A stretch of 64,000 nucleotides of DNA from Flexifilum sp963727545 (lineage in GTDB: Bacteria; Chloroflexota; Anaerolineae; Aggregatilineales; Phototrophicaceae), in assembly GCA_963727545.1 (NCBI GenBank), contig CAVSGS010000014.1, positions 124,001 through 188,000 on the forward strand, written 5' to 3'. The notes under the pieces are model-generated. The model saw only the letters and a list, made by a program, of their open reading frames with translations, ran no database searches and was not told the DNA's origin. The first letter of the stretch is position 1. Each line of letters opens with the position of its first letter. Below, piece by piece: positions 62,221 to 64,000 of the stretch. A program made the translations under genes and the position numbers.

Positions 62221-63450
62221 TCAGGGCTGCTGCTGAACCTGCTGGCGGAGCTGCATGATCTCGAAAATCAGCTTATGGAAGCTGCGCTGCATGTTCTTCG
62301 TGTCGTAGGCGATACTGCGCAAGCGCGCGAGTTCGCTGGGCATGGTCATCGACGGATTGATCAGCAGCGGGATGATCGGCTTGTTCGCGCCGAGGAAATG
62401 GCGATAGATCAGCTTCACGTGATCGGCATGGAGCGACTCCGGCGAGACGATCAGCACCATCAGCCAGCATTCATCCAGCGCTTGATCGAGCGCGGCGCGC
62501 CAGTTCTCGCTGCCGAGCGTGAGGTATTGATCGACCCACGCATTGAGGCGGGTGTCTTGCAAGCGCACCAGCAGCGGCGCGACGATGCTCTCCCAATTCT
62601 CGCGGGCGTAGACGATCAGCAGATGATCGCGCAGCGAGCCGGGATCCAGCCCGGTCGCGCGAGCGGATACGTCGTTATGCGGCAGATCGACGCCGAGAAA
62701 GTCGTGTAGGGTCGTCACGTATTTGTCGCCATTTTCGGCGGCGATTCCGGGTGTCATCTCGTCGTCCGGGTCGAGCGCCGTCGGACTGACGACGTACTGC
62801 AACTGCACCATCGTCCCCAACCGGATCACATCATCCGGCGACAGGTCGAGCGCGCCGGTCAGCCGCTCGCCATTGACGAACGAGCCGTTGGTCGTATCGA
62901 GGTCTTCAATACAGTACCCGCCATCGACCGCGCTGAAGCGTAAATGATGACGGCTGACTTCCGGGTCTTGAACCAAAACCTGATTATCGAGATCCCGCCC
63001 CAGCGTGAAAGTCGCAGCGCCGAGCGGGAAGACTCGCCCGACATTCGGACCGCGCAGCATAACCAAGCCGTAATACAGCTTATCGCCGACCACCGGCGGA
63101 CTCGCGGCGGGGATAGCCTCAAGGTGATCCTTGAAAGGTCCTTGTTCAAATTCGAGCGTGATGGTATCGCCCAACTCGATCAGCGCGCCGGGTTGGAGCA
63201 GCCAAGGCGTCGCGACTCGCTGACCGTTGACGAAGGTCCCGTTACTGGAGTCGAGATCGTGGATTTCGTAGCTTTCGGAGAAACGCAAAAGGCGGCAGTG
63301 TTCGCGGCTGACTTCGTTATCACGGATGACAATGCTATTTTTGTTGCCGCGCCCGATGGAAACCTCGTCTGATACGAGATCGTAGCTCATCCCCGGTGTG
63401 GGTCCTCGACGCATTGTCAAGCGCAGCATGAATTTAACCCGTGCAGACAC
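62221..63450 (-). CDS. FHA-FHA-TIR-like signalling protein
   Basis: 409 residues. FHA 1 (about 28-100) has SIGRGNKNSIVI, SREHCRL and SSNGTFVNG. FHA 2 (about 145-220) has TLGRDLDNQVLV, SRHHLRF and TTNGSFVNG. Both keep the Arg, Ser/His and Asn residues that bind phosphothreonine. Residues 274-365 look like a TIR domain: DHLLIVYARENWESIVAPLL, WVDQYLTLGSENWRAALDQA and MVLIVSPESL. The TIR NADase Glu position falls in HVKLIYRHF and is not acidic, so an interaction role is more likely than NAD cleavage. GTG 63450 or ATG 63429 may be the start; neither has a good ribosome site. Confidence 0.85.
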   Translation of the reverse strand: MSARVKFMLRLTMRRGPTPGMSYDLVSDEVSIGRGNKNSIVIRDNEVSREHCRLLRFSESYEIHDLDSSNGTFVNGQRVATPWLLQPGALIELGDTITLEFEQGPFKDHLEAIPAASPPVVGDKLYYGLVMLRGPNVGRVFPLGAATFTLGRDLDNQVLVQDPEVSRHHLRFSAVDGGYCIEDLDTTNGSFVNGERLTGALDLSPDDVIRLGTMVQLQYVVSPTALDPDDEMTPGIAAENGDKYVTTLHDFLGVDLPHNDVSARATGLDPGSLRDHLLIVYARENWESIVAPLLVRLQDTRLNAWVDQYLTLGSENWRAALDQALDECWLMVLIVSPESLHADHVKLIYRHFLGANKPIIPLLINPSMTMPSELARLRSIAYDTKNMQRSFHKLIFEIMQLRQQVQQQP

Positions 63451-63777
63451 TACTTACATTTATTGTATATTCACATAGTAGCAGAACTCCCCGCGTCTGC
63501 AAAGCCGTCGATTTGGCAATCGTCGCCTAAGCGGATGCCAATGGTATGGAAACTTTAACAACTCTTGATAGCGAGCTGCGCCGATCGCCCGCCGGAGGCG
63601 CTGCACCACCCACCATCGCGCATTTTCGGCACCATTTCCCCGGCGATTTTCGTGAGCACCGACGACCCTTTATCCGCCTTAGCGACGACTTACGAGAGGG
63701 ATCAACACTGGTTCCAGACATCAGGAGGATTGCCGCCTGATGCCGTTTTATCTTATTCGCAAGGAAAGGAACGACGA
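63451..63777. other. Intergenic region between divergent genes
   Basis: 327 bases. On the minus strand TATACAAT (about 63465-63472) lies near the FHA gene start and may be its -10 box. Two ORFs of about 64 codons on opposite strands (63546-63740, 63527-63721) show no family features and are not called. Confidence 0.4.
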
Positions 63778-64000
63778 GTGAAACTCCGCTTACTCCTCAG
63801 CTTTACGCTCATGCTGCTGTTGGCAGCGTGCGGCGGCACGAACGAGCAAGCAACCGCCACGGCAATCCCGCCGACGACCAGTGACGCCGCCTCCGGCAGC
63901 GCCGACAGCAGCGTCAAATCGAGCGGTGGCGTCGAGATCACAGGCGACATCACGAAAACGATCTCCAACCGGGGACAGTTCATGTTCACCAGTGATACGG
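63778..64000 (+). CDS. Lipoprotein, partial at window edge
   Basis: The first 74 residues of a lipoprotein. GTG start at 63778 with AAGGAAAGGA upstream. A signal peptide ends in the lipobox LLAAC (Cys19), then a Thr/Ala/Ser-rich low-complexity spacer, and the start of a folded domain (GGVEITGDITKTISNRGQFMF). It runs off the window, so the function cannot be named. Confidence 0.8.
   Translation, partial: MKLRLLLSFTLMLLLAACGGTNEQATATAIPPTTSDAASGSADSSVKSSGGVEITGDITKTISNRGQFMFTSDT

Noticed and set aside
63527..63740. Small ORFs on both strands between the FHA and lipoprotein genes
   Set aside because: About 64 codons each, overlapping, without ribosome sites or recognisable sequence.
1..64000. 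Prophage, insertion sequence or genomic island
   Set aside because: No transposase, integrase, phage structural gene or attachment-site-like duplication next to tRNA-Gly was seen. The repeats lack coding capacity.

Overview
This is a 64-kb GC-rich bacterial chromosome segment. It has no phage genes, no transposase or integrase, and no CRISPR array. The gene mix suggests the phylum Chloroflexota (Anaerolineae-like): an F420/flavin split-barrel oxidoreductase, RNase Y with RecX, many secreted beta-propeller proteins, ArnT/PMT-like membrane glycosyltransferases, a GH-A clan glycosidase and small LiaI-like membrane proteins. The assignment rests on gene content only.

Layout. 0.2-4 kb: ParB-like protein, nucleotidyltransferase, phosphoribosyltransferase and a membrane protein, all on +. 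4-10 kb (-): response regulator/histidine kinase, a two-gene glutamine-dependent NAD synthetase, alpha/beta hydrolase, GAPDH, Lgt-like protein. 10-17 kb: SPFH protein, a large protein resembling GTPase-associated conflict proteins, cdd-recO, WD40 protein, PPOX protein. 17-27 kb: orphan BMP-type binding protein, SnoaL-like protein, recX-rny, NAD-binding protein, winged-helix protein, nucleotide-sugar dehydrogenase, double-PDZ protein, indoleamine 2,3-dioxygenase. 27-40 kb: an envelope/exopolysaccharide-like block with two large glycosyltransferases, four secreted or membrane proteins, an epimerase-like protein and a membrane-anchored glycosidase. 40-50 kb: tandem GNAT genes, tRNA-Gly, HAD phosphatase, an ABC exporter behind an attenuator-like leader, endonuclease IV-like enzyme, M50 peptidase, HEAT-repeat protein, MocR-type regulator. 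51-64 kb: CaiB-type CoA transferase, convergent trehalose genes otsB/otsA, CrtC/AttH-like lipocalin, SGNH hydrolase, lipoprotein-type penicillin-binding protein, two LiaI-like proteins, MaoC hydratase, and an FHA-FHA-TIR protein.

Two things stand out beyond ordinary genes. First, intergenic DNA is packed with structured repeats. There are 14 copies of a compact palindrome with fixed arms and a variable self-complementary core, mostly at convergent gene ends, one of them inside a coding sequence. There is also a class of elements about 130-140 bp long whose imperfect inverted arms are built from different short words while the overall length stays nearly constant. Second, six genes are interrupted by frameshifts or a stop codon, which means either real decay or residual sequencing error.

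The best single regulatory candidate is the leader of the ABC exporter (43303-43575): promoter, GTG-initiated 16-codon ORF, 10-bp inverted repeat and a terminator hairpin. The FHA-FHA-TIR protein and the 913-residue GAP1-like protein are the best signalling or defence candidates.
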